DNA from: Skeletonema tropicum
Taxonomy: Eukaryota; Bacillariophyta; Thalassiosirophyceae; Thalassiosirales; Thalassiosiraceae
Length of the DNA stretch: 64,000 bases
Assembly: GCA_037178625.1 (NCBI GenBank)
Contig: CM074137.1
Coordinates: 2,108,001-2,172,000 of the forward strand
Reading direction: 5' to 3'
In this document: piece by piece, positions 41,799-50,767 of the stretch
Layout of the letters: the number at the start of each line of letters is the position of its first letter
Position numbering within the stretch: the stretch's first letter is position 1
Program-made: the position numbers and the translations under genes
Notes under the pieces: model-generated
What the model saw: the letters and a program-made list of their open reading frames with translations, nothing else
Database searches by the model: none
What the model was told of the DNA's origin: nothing

Positions 41799-43181
41799 TT
41801 GCCACGGGCCACTGTGATGCACTACCAAGCGTCGTCCATGTTAATACTGCAGCTCCTACTCATCTCGTCTACAATATGGAAGTCAAGAGGTATGACCATC
41901 GCGAGGTCTCTCAGTTCATTTTCTGGCGTAGGCGTCACAAGCATCCTACCCGTGCCAAACACACAAGTTCTACCCGATGACGACATAGACAATCCCGATA
42001 AAAGTGATAGGGACAATCTATTATCGTTTTATGTTGGAACAAAGAGGGGCTTGATGAAGAAAATCACAATGAATACAAAAAGGACGGCTCATAATGACGA
42101 TGATGTGCACATACAATGCATAGAAGAAGAAGAAACCGATGGCAGTAAACACAAGACACCATATCCAATATTTTCCATGATGAGTCTATCTACACACCAT
42201 CATGATGTTGTATTATCAGGTTCGGGAGATCGCTATGTTACAATATGGGAACAGAATAAGCAACAAGTACCATCATGGAGAATCAAAGCAAAGTTGGGTC
42301 CTCACACGGGCTGGGTGAAAGATCTTGCGTCGAGTATTTCTCCGTATCCAGTTGCCAGCGTAGATGATGATCCAGACAAATCTAAAGAAGAAGAAGAAAC
42401 ATTCCTATTTAGTATCGGTTGCAATTGCATAGAGGTTTGGAAGACAGTCAATGGAGAATCCTACGATCACGTACACAAATTGATGATTGATTCAAGTGTA
42501 GAAATGGGAAGCACTCTTTCCAGTGATATCTTGTGTCTTGCGACATCGCCATCCTACGAACAATCTACTACTCAACAAACAAGTAGCAAGAAAGGAAAGC
42601 AACAAAATCATCATTCTTATTATCTCTTGGCAGGTGGAGTAGACGGACGAATACATCAGTGGACAATATGCAACAATTCGTTTCAGGATGCAACAGTTGT
42701 GTGTGCTCCTGGACATAATGGCCGAGTGAATGCTTTATTGGTATGTAATGACTTGCGTGCGGCAGTTTCCATTGGAAATGATGGCTTGGTCAAGTGCTGG
42801 AAGCTAGACCGCAAAGAGACTTTCATGGAACGAAGTGTTTGTAGTGTCAATGTGAATGATGACGAGTACATATTACAAGAGCAAGAGATCAGCTCTGATG
42901 AGGCCAACCCTATCAAATTGACTTGCACCTGCATATTTGACGAAAAAGAAGACTTTACCATCATTGGTATTGGTACTGCCTGTGGAAAAGTTCTCTTGGC
43001 AGAAATCTCCAAAAGTAATGACGATGATGATGCTACGATGTCCATCACTCTCTTGTATGAAAGGACAGCTGTGGACGGAGGAAGTACCATCCATTCAATC
43101 GCAAGTCAGAACAACAACATTATCATTGGTCATTCCAAAGGCATATCAATTTGGGAGCCTGACCTACATAATATATCATAA
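41799..43181 (+). CDS. WD40-repeat protein, function unknown
   Basis: The 460-residue protein has several degenerate WD40 blades: VVLSGSGDRYVTIWEQ, GCNCIEVWKT, LAGGVDGRIHQWTI, GHNGRVNALLV with AVSIGNDGLVKCWKL, and a last blade ending ISIWEPDL. The sequence is Asp/Glu/Ser-rich in the loops. The N-terminus has a short hydrophobic run (MLILQLLLISSTIW) preceded by a second possible start (Met7), so a signal or anchor sequence is possible but weak. WD40 propellers act as protein scaffolds; nothing here points to a specific complex. The first ATG was chosen for length. Confidence 0.75.
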   Translation: MPRATVMHYQASSMLILQLLLISSTIWKSRGMTIARSLSSFSGVGVTSILPVPNTQVLPDDDIDNPDKSDRDNLLSFYVGTKRGLMKKITMNTKRTAHNDDDVHIQCIEEEETDGSKHKTPYPIFSMMSLSTHHHDVVLSGSGDRYVTIWEQNKQQVPSWRIKAKLGPHTGWVKDLASSISPYPVASVDDDPDKSKEEEETFLFSIGCNCIEVWKTVNGESYDHVHKLMIDSSVEMGSTLSSDILCLATSPSYEQSTTQQTSSKKGKQQNHHSYYLLAGGVDGRIHQWTICNNSFQDATVVCAPGHNGRVNALLVCNDLRAAVSIGNDGLVKCWKLDRKETFMERSVCSVNVNDDEYILQEQEISSDEANPIKLTCTCIFDEKEDFTIIGIGTACGKVLLAEISKSNDDDDATMSITLLYERTAVDGGSTIHSIASQNNNIIIGHSKGISIWEPDLHNIS

Positions 43182-43628
43182 ACACCTACTTAGAGAGTAG
43201 ACGATACACTGGTACATGTCCTAATATGAAATATTTATTTCTTAATATATTTATTGATCAGTCAAAATGATGACCAAGGGAGTTAAATCCATTGCACAAA
43301 TGAAAGAAATCATGCGCCCCCCATTTCCCCCTCATCCTCACATCAACCCCTTACAAGTAAGTATCCCACTCCTCCCTTGGAGGAAAGAAACACACATACC
43401 AAGAGGCTGAAAGAAAAATGAGAAAACAAACAGAACAACAAAACATTTTTTCTTCCGTTCCTTCCCTTGGAAAGACAACAAGCTCCTCAACTCTCTCTAC
43501 GACCACAAACAAAACACCTTCTCTCAAAGAGAGCACGCACACTTTCTTAAAATGACCACACATCCCTCGCCTCCCACCCACCAAAATCCAAAAACCCAAC
43601 CATATCCAAAACCTACAACACACACACT
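43182..43628. other. Intergenic between convergent genes
   Basis: 3' flanks of the WD40 and RRM genes. Sequence is rich in CA and short AC runs towards 43620. No feature is seen. Confidence 0.4.
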
Positions 43629-44252
43629 TTAAGCCTTATTATCCAACCTAACCTCAATGTTCCTCCCCATAAACTCCACCCCATTCATCTTCTCAATCGC
43701 CGCACTCGCCTCCTCCGCGGTAGCAAATCGAATAAATCCAAAGCCCTTCTTACGCCCATCACGTCCCACGGCGACATTGGAGTATTGGACATCACCCACG
43801 GTGGCAAAGTAATCCTTGAGTTCTTGCCAGGTGGTATCCCAGGAGAGATTTCCGATGAAGAGTTGAGATCCTTCGACCTTGTCGGATGAGGATGATGTGG
43901 CTGCGGGGGCAGGTGCAGCTGCGGTGGCAGGTGTTGATTCACCACCTTCGGCAGATGCCTCTGCTGCCTTGGGAGCCCTAGGAGCACCACCACCACCACC
44001 ACGCTTACCATCCTCACGATCCTCCCGAACAAAAATCTTACGTCCCTTCAACTCGGTATCAGTCAACTTCTCAATCGCATCCTGAGCACCCTCGACAGTG
44101 CTAAATTCGACAATGCCACATCCCTTGGAGCGCCCATCACGATCGGTGAGGACCTTGGAGTATTGGACGTCGCCGGCGTCGCGCATGTGGTCTTTGAGGT
44201 CTTGCCAGGAGACGGACCAGGCGAGGTTTCCTACGTAGACTCGGTTGGACAT
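43629..44252 (-). CDS. RNA-binding protein with two RRM domains
   Basis: The 207-residue protein has an N-terminal RRM (RNP2 VYVGNLAW at 5-12, RNP1 KGCGIVEF) and a C-terminal RRM (RNP2 LFIGNLSW, RNP1 KGFGFIRF). They are joined by a linker rich in Gly, Ala, Pro and Ser with an RGG-like GKRGGGGG. The first RNP1 has Cys and Ile at aromatic positions, so it may bind RNA more weakly. The architecture resembles Gbp2/Hrb1- and nucleolin-like shuttling proteins and diatom RRM pairs. Likely roles are mRNA processing or export. The start is a good ATG with no alternatives. It is transcribed divergently from the TPR gene. Confidence 0.9.
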   Translation of the reverse strand: MSNRVYVGNLAWSVSWQDLKDHMRDAGDVQYSKVLTDRDGRSKGCGIVEFSTVEGAQDAIEKLTDTELKGRKIFVREDREDGKRGGGGGAPRAPKAAEASAEGGESTPATAAAPAPAATSSSSDKVEGSQLFIGNLSWDTTWQELKDYFATVGDVQYSNVAVGRDGRKKGFGFIRFATAEEASAAIEKMNGVEFMGRNIEVRLDNKA

Positions 44253-44448
44253 GGTTTAGGGTGGGTTAGGTGATGTGTGTATATGGTAGACAACTTGTGT
44301 GGTATAGGTAGACAACAATGCGAAGCAGCCCCCCCGTGTAGTGTACATGTACATGTGTGAGTTAGGATCCAAAAAAAATCTCATGGGTGGTGGGAAAATT
44401 AAGGGACCATGGACAGTCAATACTGATTCCAACGTAAGGTTTGAGAGA

Positions 44449-44519
44449 TTTGGCGGGAATTGGATTTTGCAAAGATCTTTTGCAGCTGGCTTGGCGCCAA
44501 ATATCAGTTTGGCGCCAAA
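44449..44519. promoter_or_regulatory. Three E2F-like sites between divergent genes
   Basis: TTTGGCGGGAA (44449-44459), TTGGCGCCAAA (44491-44501) and palindromic TTTGGCGCCAAA (44508-44519) each match the E2F/DP consensus TTTSSCGC. They lie 130-200 bp from the start codons of the RRM gene (minus) and the TPR gene (plus), so they could give S-phase expression to either or both. Confidence 0.6.
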
Positions 44520-44652
44520 TTATTGACACTTTCTTTCCAAAATGGGTATTAGTGTAGATTAGTGTACATATGAAAAAAAGGAAGGCAGTTACTCATTCAT
44601 AAGTAGCTCCATTGATGGCTTAGTTCGTTGGGTTGGGGCAAGCTACAGGCAC

Positions 44653-45867
44653 ATGATGAAATCAATATCAACACAAACTTATATTTGGGTCGCTACGTTT
44701 GGTAGTATATGCGGTAGTAAATCTTGTGTCGTCGCTGCGTTCGGAGGAGCCACCATTATTAGCCGACGACAACCGCATCATCATCATCATGTGCGCAAAC
44801 AAACCTCATCAGCGTTAAACAGCAACATATCCGGCAATAACAATAGCAACATATCCAACACTATTCCCAGCGACATATCATGGGAGGTATTTGTCTCTCA
44901 GGCAAACACAAGTAACAAAGACAACAATAAGGGCAGTGTACTACCCGCATCATCCATCATGGAATCCTTTGCCTCCTTCTCACCATCACCAGGTGTCATC
45001 ACAGTAAATGCCGCCATCTTTCACAATCAACCACCCAACAAGGCTATAGGCAAAGGGAACAAAGGACATTTGGTACGATGTATACAAAAGAAGGAAGATC
45101 TTACCCTATCCGCGATTGAAATAAATAATGTCGATTCGGTGGAAAAGGTGTATAGGATTGTCACGGAACACATGAGATTAACTACCGTGAATCCCAAGGC
45201 GTGTGATTGTATGAAACTTTACTTTGAGGGGAATGAAAGTCTGGAGGAGGGTGACCCATCCAAGGCAATTGAACTTTACAATCAGGCATTATCCTTGGCA
45301 GATCGACGGACACGACAAACATCCCAAGTACCAAAGGGATCGATACTTATGAAACGTGCTCGTGCCTATTTGCAGCGGGCAGCTAATCATCGTAAAATAT
45401 TACGATCACTCGTCAAGGATTTGACCGATACCGTACCATCGGCATCGACCATGAAGATACTATATCAAACTGCATCCTCTCACCCCGAACTATCCACATC
45501 CATATTCACACGCTTGGCAGGTGACTCGAAAGTAAATCAAGGCAAATTCCGTCAAATACGGTACCGCCATGACATGCACGAATTCGCCTTATTACACGCC
45601 ACACAAGATTCTCTCCAGGCAACCAAACTTTTACCCCAAAGTGCCGATGCATGGTACATCGCCGGAGAATGTTTGGCAGAGTTGCGCAAATTAAATGAAA
45701 GTAATCAGTATTATGTACGGGCATTGGCGTTGGATCCGACTCGGAAGGATGTGTTGACGGCATTGATGGAGAAGAATAAGTTGAGTCAGGAATTTATGGA
45801 TAAGGCTAGGGCGAGTGGGTTTTCGGGGGATACGTTGAGATTGGCTGTGGATGTTGCAGCGTCGTAA
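44653..45867 (+). CDS. TPR-containing protein with plastid-type leader
   Basis: The 404-residue protein begins with a hydrophobic signal-like stretch (YIWVATFGSICGSKSCVV) ending in AAFGGA at about 28-33. That resembles the ASAFAP-type motif where diatom signal peptides end and plastid transit peptides start. A basic His/Asn/Ser region follows, as in a transit peptide. TPR-like repeats occur at about 200-240 (AIELYNQALSLADRRTR) and 330-380 (ADAWYIAGECLAELRKLNESNQYYVRALALDPTR). The rest is unassigned. It probably acts as a scaffold in the plastid. The two ATG codons at the start are adjacent, and either gives the same leader. Confidence 0.7.
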   Translation: MMKSISTQTYIWVATFGSICGSKSCVVAAFGGATIISRRQPHHHHHVRKQTSSALNSNISGNNNSNISNTIPSDISWEVFVSQANTSNKDNNKGSVLPASSIMESFASFSPSPGVITVNAAIFHNQPPNKAIGKGNKGHLVRCIQKKEDLTLSAIEINNVDSVEKVYRIVTEHMRLTTVNPKACDCMKLYFEGNESLEEGDPSKAIELYNQALSLADRRTRQTSQVPKGSILMKRARAYLQRAANHRKILRSLVKDLTDTVPSASTMKILYQTASSHPELSTSIFTRLAGDSKVNQGKFRQIRYRHDMHEFALLHATQDSLQATKLLPQSADAWYIAGECLAELRKLNESNQYYVRALALDPTRKDVLTALMEKNKLSQEFMDKARASGFSGDTLRLAVDVAAS

Positions 45868-46162
45868 AAAGGAAAGTGGGGACTGTTGAGTAAGTGTCGA
45901 ATGTTTGCTACGATACTGTTGAAGTGTCAAAGAAGAAGTTTGTCACAGTCTGAATGCTACCAACAACTTTTAGCAACGCAGGTGAAAGATGTGACTCATA
46001 ATATGAAATCATCGAAGTTCAAGAAGTATAAAAGTAGATCTCACAATACCGTCTACTTCTTATAAAATAGCGCAGTTCCTTGCTCTTTCCAACACTCTTT
46101 CTTCTCTAATACAAGAAGGTTGACCCCTTATAATCAGAAATTGTATCTCTCTCTCTCTCTCA
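45868..46162. other. Intergenic between convergent genes
   Basis: 3' flanks; a CT microsatellite at about 46146-46162 abuts the stop of the next gene. No other feature. Confidence 0.4.
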
Positions 46163-46567
46163 TCACTCATCATCTTCCACCTCCTCCTTAAATTCACCAA
46201 CCATACTCCCAGAATTCACCTGCACACCTCGTTTTTCCATATCCTTTGTCATATTCTTCAAAAAACACAATCGATACGCATCAAATAACTCCTCACAATC
46301 TTCCTCTCTGCTAGATAGTGCTGCGGTGTAGCATGCATCGTAGATTCGTTTCTTTTTTCGACAGAGTCGTTCTGCGCGGGCGTATCCTGATTCGTTTTTG
46401 GGAGGTGGTTTTCGTTTTATTTTGGTTGTGTTGCTGTTGTTATTGTCATTTGATTGTGATGTTGTTGTTGTTGTTGAGTCTACATTATTGTCAATGATGT
46501 TTGATGTGATCTTCGCATCAGACGATGATGGTGCAGCCGCTGACGGTGTGCTTTGACTGGAACCCAT
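46163..46567 (-). CDS. Twin CX9C (CHCH-type) protein with a myristoylation-type N-terminus
   Basis: The 134-residue protein starts MGSSQS, a typical N-myristoylation signal. About 60 residues of Ser/Thr/Asn-rich linker and a basic patch (KIKRKPPPK) follow. Then comes a helix pair with C-RKKKRIYDA-C and C-EELFDAYRL-C, each with exactly nine residues between the cysteines. Such twin CX9C proteins are oxidised by Mia40 in the mitochondrial intermembrane space. A myristoylated CHCH protein recalls MICOS subunits (CHCHD3/MIC19), while the second motif recalls TRIAP1/Mdm35. I cannot choose between them. It has an acidic C-terminus. Confidence 0.75.
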   Translation of the reverse strand: MGSSQSTPSAAAPSSSDAKITSNIIDNNVDSTTTTTSQSNDNNNSNTTKIKRKPPPKNESGYARAERLCRKKKRIYDACYTAALSSREEDCEELFDAYRLCFLKNMTKDMEKRGVQVNSGSMVGEFKEEVEDDE

Positions 46568-46837
46568 ATGGCGTTTGTGGATGTGCGCTTTTTCAAGGAA
46601 ATATATAAATGCGTGAATGGGTCGAACAGATAAGAGTTCGAAGGTCCAGTCTGCAACCCTCCTCAGAGATGATTCCTAAGTCCAAAAAGGTATTACCAAA
46701 CCAATATGGGCGTAGTATTCATTGAGCGAGTGAGCAAACAGATCGAAGTTATTAGTAGAAGTCGTTGTTGTGCAGTGAAGTGAGGTGGTTTTGAAGAGAG
46801 GACCAAAAAGTATGGTAGCCAAAAAAAGCAAAAAGCC

Positions 46838-46909
46838 AGCCCACACGCGGTATCGAACCACGGACCTTTTCATTACGAATGAAATGCTCTACCACTGAGC
46901 TATGAGGGC
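46838..46909 (-). tRNA. tRNA-Thr (anticodon CGT)
   Basis: The minus strand folds into a full cloverleaf. Acceptor GCCCTCA pairs with TGTGGGC (one T:T mismatch at position 5:68). The D arm is GCTC/GAGC with AGTGGTA and the T arm is CGTGG-TTCGATA-CCGCG. The anticodon stem TTTCA/TGAAA holds loop TTCGTAA, so the anticodon is CGT for ACG (Thr). A and B boxes are intact. There is no intron and the genomic 3' end lacks CCA, as in eukaryotes. Length is 72. Confidence 0.9.
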
Positions 46910-47117
46910 ATTTTTCAAGCTGTTTGTAGGAGCAGAAAATAGTGTATATGAACAAATACGACTATTGCTGTGCAACAACATACATACATTGAAACAAAAT
47001 CAAACTGCCAACGACATAAGTATTGTAACAACTCATTCACATTCACTGAGCATGGCGATGGACTGATCTTATACACGATAAATACTGTGTAGACGAAGCA
47101 AAATATATAACAATATA

Positions 47118-47837
47118 ATGGCACAATCACTCTGGGACGCCGCAGCCGACCTAATCAAAGTGACGGAAACACATCCCTTCCTCGTTGCCATGGTCGATGG
47201 CACACTCAGCCAAGATAGTTTCCGCTACTACGCCATCCAAGACGCTCTCTTCCTTACCGACTTTGCCACCTGTCTCGACCTATTGGCTGCCAAGATGAAT
47301 GTGGAAATGAGTGATGATGATGACACAACAAAAGAAGCGAGTATTCAACGTGTCAAAGATTTAGCCGTGGGTATTGAAGAGGCTGAAAAAGATTTGCATA
47401 GATCCTTTTTTGCGCAGTGGGATATTGACGCTACCAATGCAACTTCAATGCCCAATACATTATTGTATACATCCTACATGTTACGAGTGGTTTCGACACG
47501 ACCCTATGCCGAAGGGTTGGCAGTGTTACTACCCTGTTTTTGGGTATACATGCACATAGGGAATTGTATGCTCCAATTACGTCAAGAATTGGATAGTAAA
47601 CCTACATCAAAACAACCACGACCGGCACAGTTTGATGCATGGATTGACATGTACAGTGGAGAAGAATTCGAGACGGAAGTGAAGGATTATATTGCGATTG
47701 TGGACAAGGCTGCTGTGGGAGCAGATGAGGAGACTTTGGGTAAGATGAAGGAACATTTTAGGATGTGTTGTCAGTTGGAGTATATGTTTTGGACGCAGGC
47801 TTCGGAGCTGATGGCATGGCCCGACTTTCAGGAATGA
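47118..47837 (+). CDS. TenA/THI-4 family protein (thiaminase II-like)
   Basis: The 239-residue all-helical protein matches TenA: LWDAAADLIKVTETHPFLVAMVDGTLS at the start, FRYYAIQDALFLTDF (where Asp and Tyr line the pyrimidine pocket), YTSYMLRVVSTRPYAEGLAVLLPCFWVYMHIG in the middle, and a C-terminal EHFRMCCQLEYMFWTQA with the catalytic Glu position. TenA enzymes salvage thiamin pyrimidine from breakdown products. The catalytic Cys of bacterial TenA (TenA_C type) is not obvious, so it could be of the TenA_E type. Cytosolic; no leader is seen. A TATA-like aaaatatataa lies 20-30 bp ahead of the start. Confidence 0.88.
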   Translation: MAQSLWDAAADLIKVTETHPFLVAMVDGTLSQDSFRYYAIQDALFLTDFATCLDLLAAKMNVEMSDDDDTTKEASIQRVKDLAVGIEEAEKDLHRSFFAQWDIDATNATSMPNTLLYTSYMLRVVSTRPYAEGLAVLLPCFWVYMHIGNCMLQLRQELDSKPTSKQPRPAQFDAWIDMYSGEEFETEVKDYIAIVDKAAVGADEETLGKMKEHFRMCCQLEYMFWTQASELMAWPDFQE

Positions 47838-47963
47838 AAAGGTGATGTTTGCAAAGAATAATCGGAAGTATTTAGCATCTTAATCAATTCTTTTCTGTCT
47901 TTGCAATACAATAACTAGAGCAATGCAATGGCAAAAAGATAATATGGTATTAGCTTAAAATTA

Positions 47964-48635
47964 TCATGGTTGGTTACCTATCGTAACTTTATGATTCACT
48001 CGGAAGTCTCGGTTCCATTCCTCAATGGTTCTTCCACTCCTAACTGCGCCACCGCCAATACCACACCAGATCATTATTTTACTGTATGTCTTTTCGCAAC
48101 ACTCTGCCCATGTACTAATTCTGTTCAACTCCTCAAGTGCTGTCATATACGTGGATCTAAGGTGTACACATTTCACCCATAATTCCTCTTTATCCTCCTC
48201 TGTCAAAGCTGTTTTATCCTTATGTGATTGGAAAATGTCAACGGGAATAATCCACGTGCCTTCACCATAATTATCGGAATAGTGTCGTATATCTGATCTG
48301 GATCGTATCACAGTTTTGAATGTTTCAATCTGTTGTGTTAGTTCATTGTAGACGTCGGTACCGTGGTCGAATCCAAATAGATCAGCCGCTTCATAGGATT
48401 GCCAGTATGGATTATCTTTGTTGATACTGTTGACAATGCTGTTGTCGCCATTGTTGTCGTTGTCTTCATCATCTCCACTATCAGAATCATACCAGTTTTT
48501 ATCATCTAAATTTTCGCCTATTACAGTAATGTTTGGCACATATTTTGGCCCCTCTTCAGAAATTCTAGACGAGCTCCTCTTCTTGGTGACTTCGTCTCCT
48601 CCTTCTGCAGGTGCAGTTGCTTTTCGCTTGTTCAT
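47964..48635 (-). CDS. Hypothetical nuclear-type protein, possible expanded family
   Basis: The 223-residue protein has a basic N-terminus with a possible nuclear signal (KRKATAPAEGG, KKRSSSR) and an acidic Asp/Asn region (about 46-65). The C-terminal half has no named domain: WIIPVDIFQSHKDKTALTEED, then TWAECCEKTYSKIMIWCGIGGG and IEEWNRDFRVNHKV. The Cys-Cys, then Trp-Asn-Arg-x-Phe-Arg ending reminds me of multi-copy diatom hypothetical proteins found near mobile DNA, but I cannot verify this. It converges on TenA, with about 125 bp between stops. Confidence 0.55.
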   Translation of the reverse strand: MNKRKATAPAEGGDEVTKKRSSSRISEEGPKYVPNITVIGENLDDKNWYDSDSGDDEDNDNNGDNSIVNSINKDNPYWQSYEAADLFGFDHGTDVYNELTQQIETFKTVIRSRSDIRHYSDNYGEGTWIIPVDIFQSHKDKTALTEEDKEELWVKCVHLRSTYMTALEELNRISTWAECCEKTYSKIMIWCGIGGGAVRSGRTIEEWNRDFRVNHKVTIGNQP

Positions 48636-49738
48636 TATTTCTTTATCAGCGCTTCCTTTGATGGCTGGGCAATGATTTTTCCTCGGGCATTTTTATTGCA
48701 AGGTCGCTGACGCTGATTCTAGCACTCTTACAAGTAGAATGAGATTTCTGTAGCTAGACACTTGCTGGCAAGTGTCTGTCAATAACAGTTAGATGTTGTG
48801 GTAGTGGTGCCAAGGGTATGGTAGCACCGGATTTTGGCCATGTTGTACTTGTGTAAGAAATTTCTTGGCCAACTCGTCGCTCGGTCTCTAAGACAGAAAG
48901 TTTCACAAAGAAAAGTTGCAGAGATTTCACACAAGTTTTACACAGTTTCGCAGTTTCATACAAGTTTCACACATGTTGCACACATGTTTCAAACTTTGAA
49001 ACATGTGTGAAACATGTCTGAAACATGTGTGAAACATGTCTGAAACATGTGTGAAACATGTGTGAAACATGTGTGAAACATGTGTGAAACATGTGTGAAA
49101 CTCCAATTTCAATTTCCAATTTCAATTCTCTCTTGTCATTGTTTTTTTATTTTTTATATATGTGTGCCACCGCGGCGCGGGTGCCGGGTGCCGGTGGCGA
49201 TTGATGACCTGCCCTGGAGTTGCGACTTTTGCATTGTGTGGAGGATAAATACGTAGGAATTAGTAATCCCCCCTGGCAAAAGCAAATTGCATGGCCAGAA
49301 AGATTGCTGAGCATGAGCATGATGAGCACTTCATTCACGCTTGCTTATGCCATCCTCTTACTCATTCGTTCCCAACCTGCTATATAGCTCCTGCTGATGA
49401 CTCTGCAGCCTTTTTCACTTTCGAAGAGAATCTTAATCTTGGAACTGCTTGGGATCGATATATATGGTGGCAGCGACATTCAACAACAGCGAGAGGACAG
49501 GGAACAATTCAAAATTGCTTGGCAAAGTGAAAGTGATAAAGATTTTCCATAGAAGACGTTCGAGGTAGACGACACATGCAGCAGACAGCACAGGAGGTGG
49601 TGATGCGGCGGTAACAGCGGATTGGGATTTGCTAACTCGTTGCTTGTAGTCGTGAACTCTTCATTCACATAATTGCAACCGCAACCTACGTCTTGCTTGC
49701 GCTTGCTTGATTTGCTTGAAACGCTTGAAAAAAATATC
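48636..49738. other. Intergenic with a minisatellite and hairpin
   Basis: Carries the 11-bp minisatellite and palindrome near 48979-49100 (separate entry) and a promoter region for the oxygenase gene with CTTGCTTGC-like repeats at about 49694-49728. No gene is recognised. Confidence 0.45.
48979..49100. repeat. Palindrome feeding into an 11-bp minisatellite
   Basis: 48979-49009 is a perfect 15-bp-arm palindrome (one central base). Its right arm starts an array of about 9.5 units of tgaaacatgtg that runs to 49100. Sequence just left of it (from about 48903) contains diverged copies of the unit in reverse orientation (gtttcacacatgt), so the whole could fold into a long imperfect hairpin. Confidence 0.85.
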
Positions 49739-50593
49739 ATGTTCCGCAAGCGTCGACGCAAAGAAACCAAACTAGAAGACCTTTCCCAAAACTTAGTACC
49801 AATCTACGCCAAAGCACCCTGTGCATTCCTCATCCACAATCTCTTTACCTCCGACGAATGCGCACATCTCATCCAACGTGCACAAGAGACGGGGTTTGAA
49901 AAAGCTACAGTGGAAGGACCAGACGGGGAACAAATCACACGGAGTGATATACGATCGTGTGGTCGATGTATTATTGATGATGTTGCGTTGGCAGATTCGA
50001 TATTTGAGAAGGTGAGGGATGCGATACGTGGGATGCACCCGTTTGAAGAGAAGGTAATGCATGCTCCGTGGGTGTCATCATCGAACAATTCATCTGCACA
50101 ACACAACAACAACATAGAGAATGATAAAATCACCGCAGTTGGATTGAATGAACGGCTAAGATTTATGAAATACACCAAAGGACATTTCTTTGCCCCCCAT
50201 CAAGATATCTCATACACTCGAGGCTCTGAATTCGGAGAGAAAGCCGGGGAAACGTCTCATATTACAGTACAGATCTATTTAAATGACAAGTTCAAAGGTG
50301 GAACAACCCGATTTGTCTGCGGGGAGAGATATTATGATGTACAGCCACGGAAAGGATCAGCGTTGATTTTTGATCATGATTTACCTCATGAGGCTACGCC
50401 GGTTACTAGAGGTCAGAAATATTCGGTGAGAACTGATATTATGTTCAAACGAGATTGCAATGAGATTGTATCTGAACAAAAGATGCCAGCAATGACGGAG
50501 GATATACCCGGAGAAGGTGCGGAAGATGAGGGTAATACACCTACTCACCCGCGATACAAGAATTCGGGAAGTTGTTTTGTACCTGAGACTTGA
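49739..50593 (+). CDS. 2-oxoglutarate/Fe(II) dioxygenase, prolyl 4-hydroxylase-like
   Basis: From ATG 49739 the protein is 284 residues. The double-stranded beta-helix has the iron ligands H154-x-D156 (FAPHQDISY) and H217 (DLPHEATPV). Lys227/Arg231 (GQKYSVRTDIMF) should bind 2-oxoglutarate. The N-terminal part (LFTSDECAHLIQRAQETGFEKATV) is typical of P4H-like domains. No signal peptide or membrane anchor is visible, so a cytosolic or nuclear substrate is likelier than collagen-type ER proteins. An in-frame ATG at 49673 would add 22 residues from a repetitive leader and was not chosen. An Asn/Ser/Gln loop at about 113-125 interrupts the domain. Confidence 0.85.
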   Translation: MFRKRRRKETKLEDLSQNLVPIYAKAPCAFLIHNLFTSDECAHLIQRAQETGFEKATVEGPDGEQITRSDIRSCGRCIIDDVALADSIFEKVRDAIRGMHPFEEKVMHAPWVSSSNNSSAQHNNNIENDKITAVGLNERLRFMKYTKGHFFAPHQDISYTRGSEFGEKAGETSHITVQIYLNDKFKGGTTRFVCGERYYDVQPRKGSALIFDHDLPHEATPVTRGQKYSVRTDIMFKRDCNEIVSEQKMPAMTEDIPGEGAEDEGNTPTHPRYKNSGSCFVPET

Positions 50594-50767
50594 TTGGGTA
50601 TGATGACTCCCTTATCAATGCGCTGCAAAAAACAAGTATTTAGGGTGTATTCATTCAACATCATAATAGAATGCTAGACTTTAATATATTTTTAGAGACA
50701 ACTAGATGTATCCTATATCAGATTTTTACAACACAACGCCTTCAATTCACTATAACACCACCCCAAA

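Noticed and set aside
49673..49738. Earlier start for the oxygenase gene
   Set aside because: The added 22 residues derive from a cttgcttg-type repetitive leader and are not conserved-looking.
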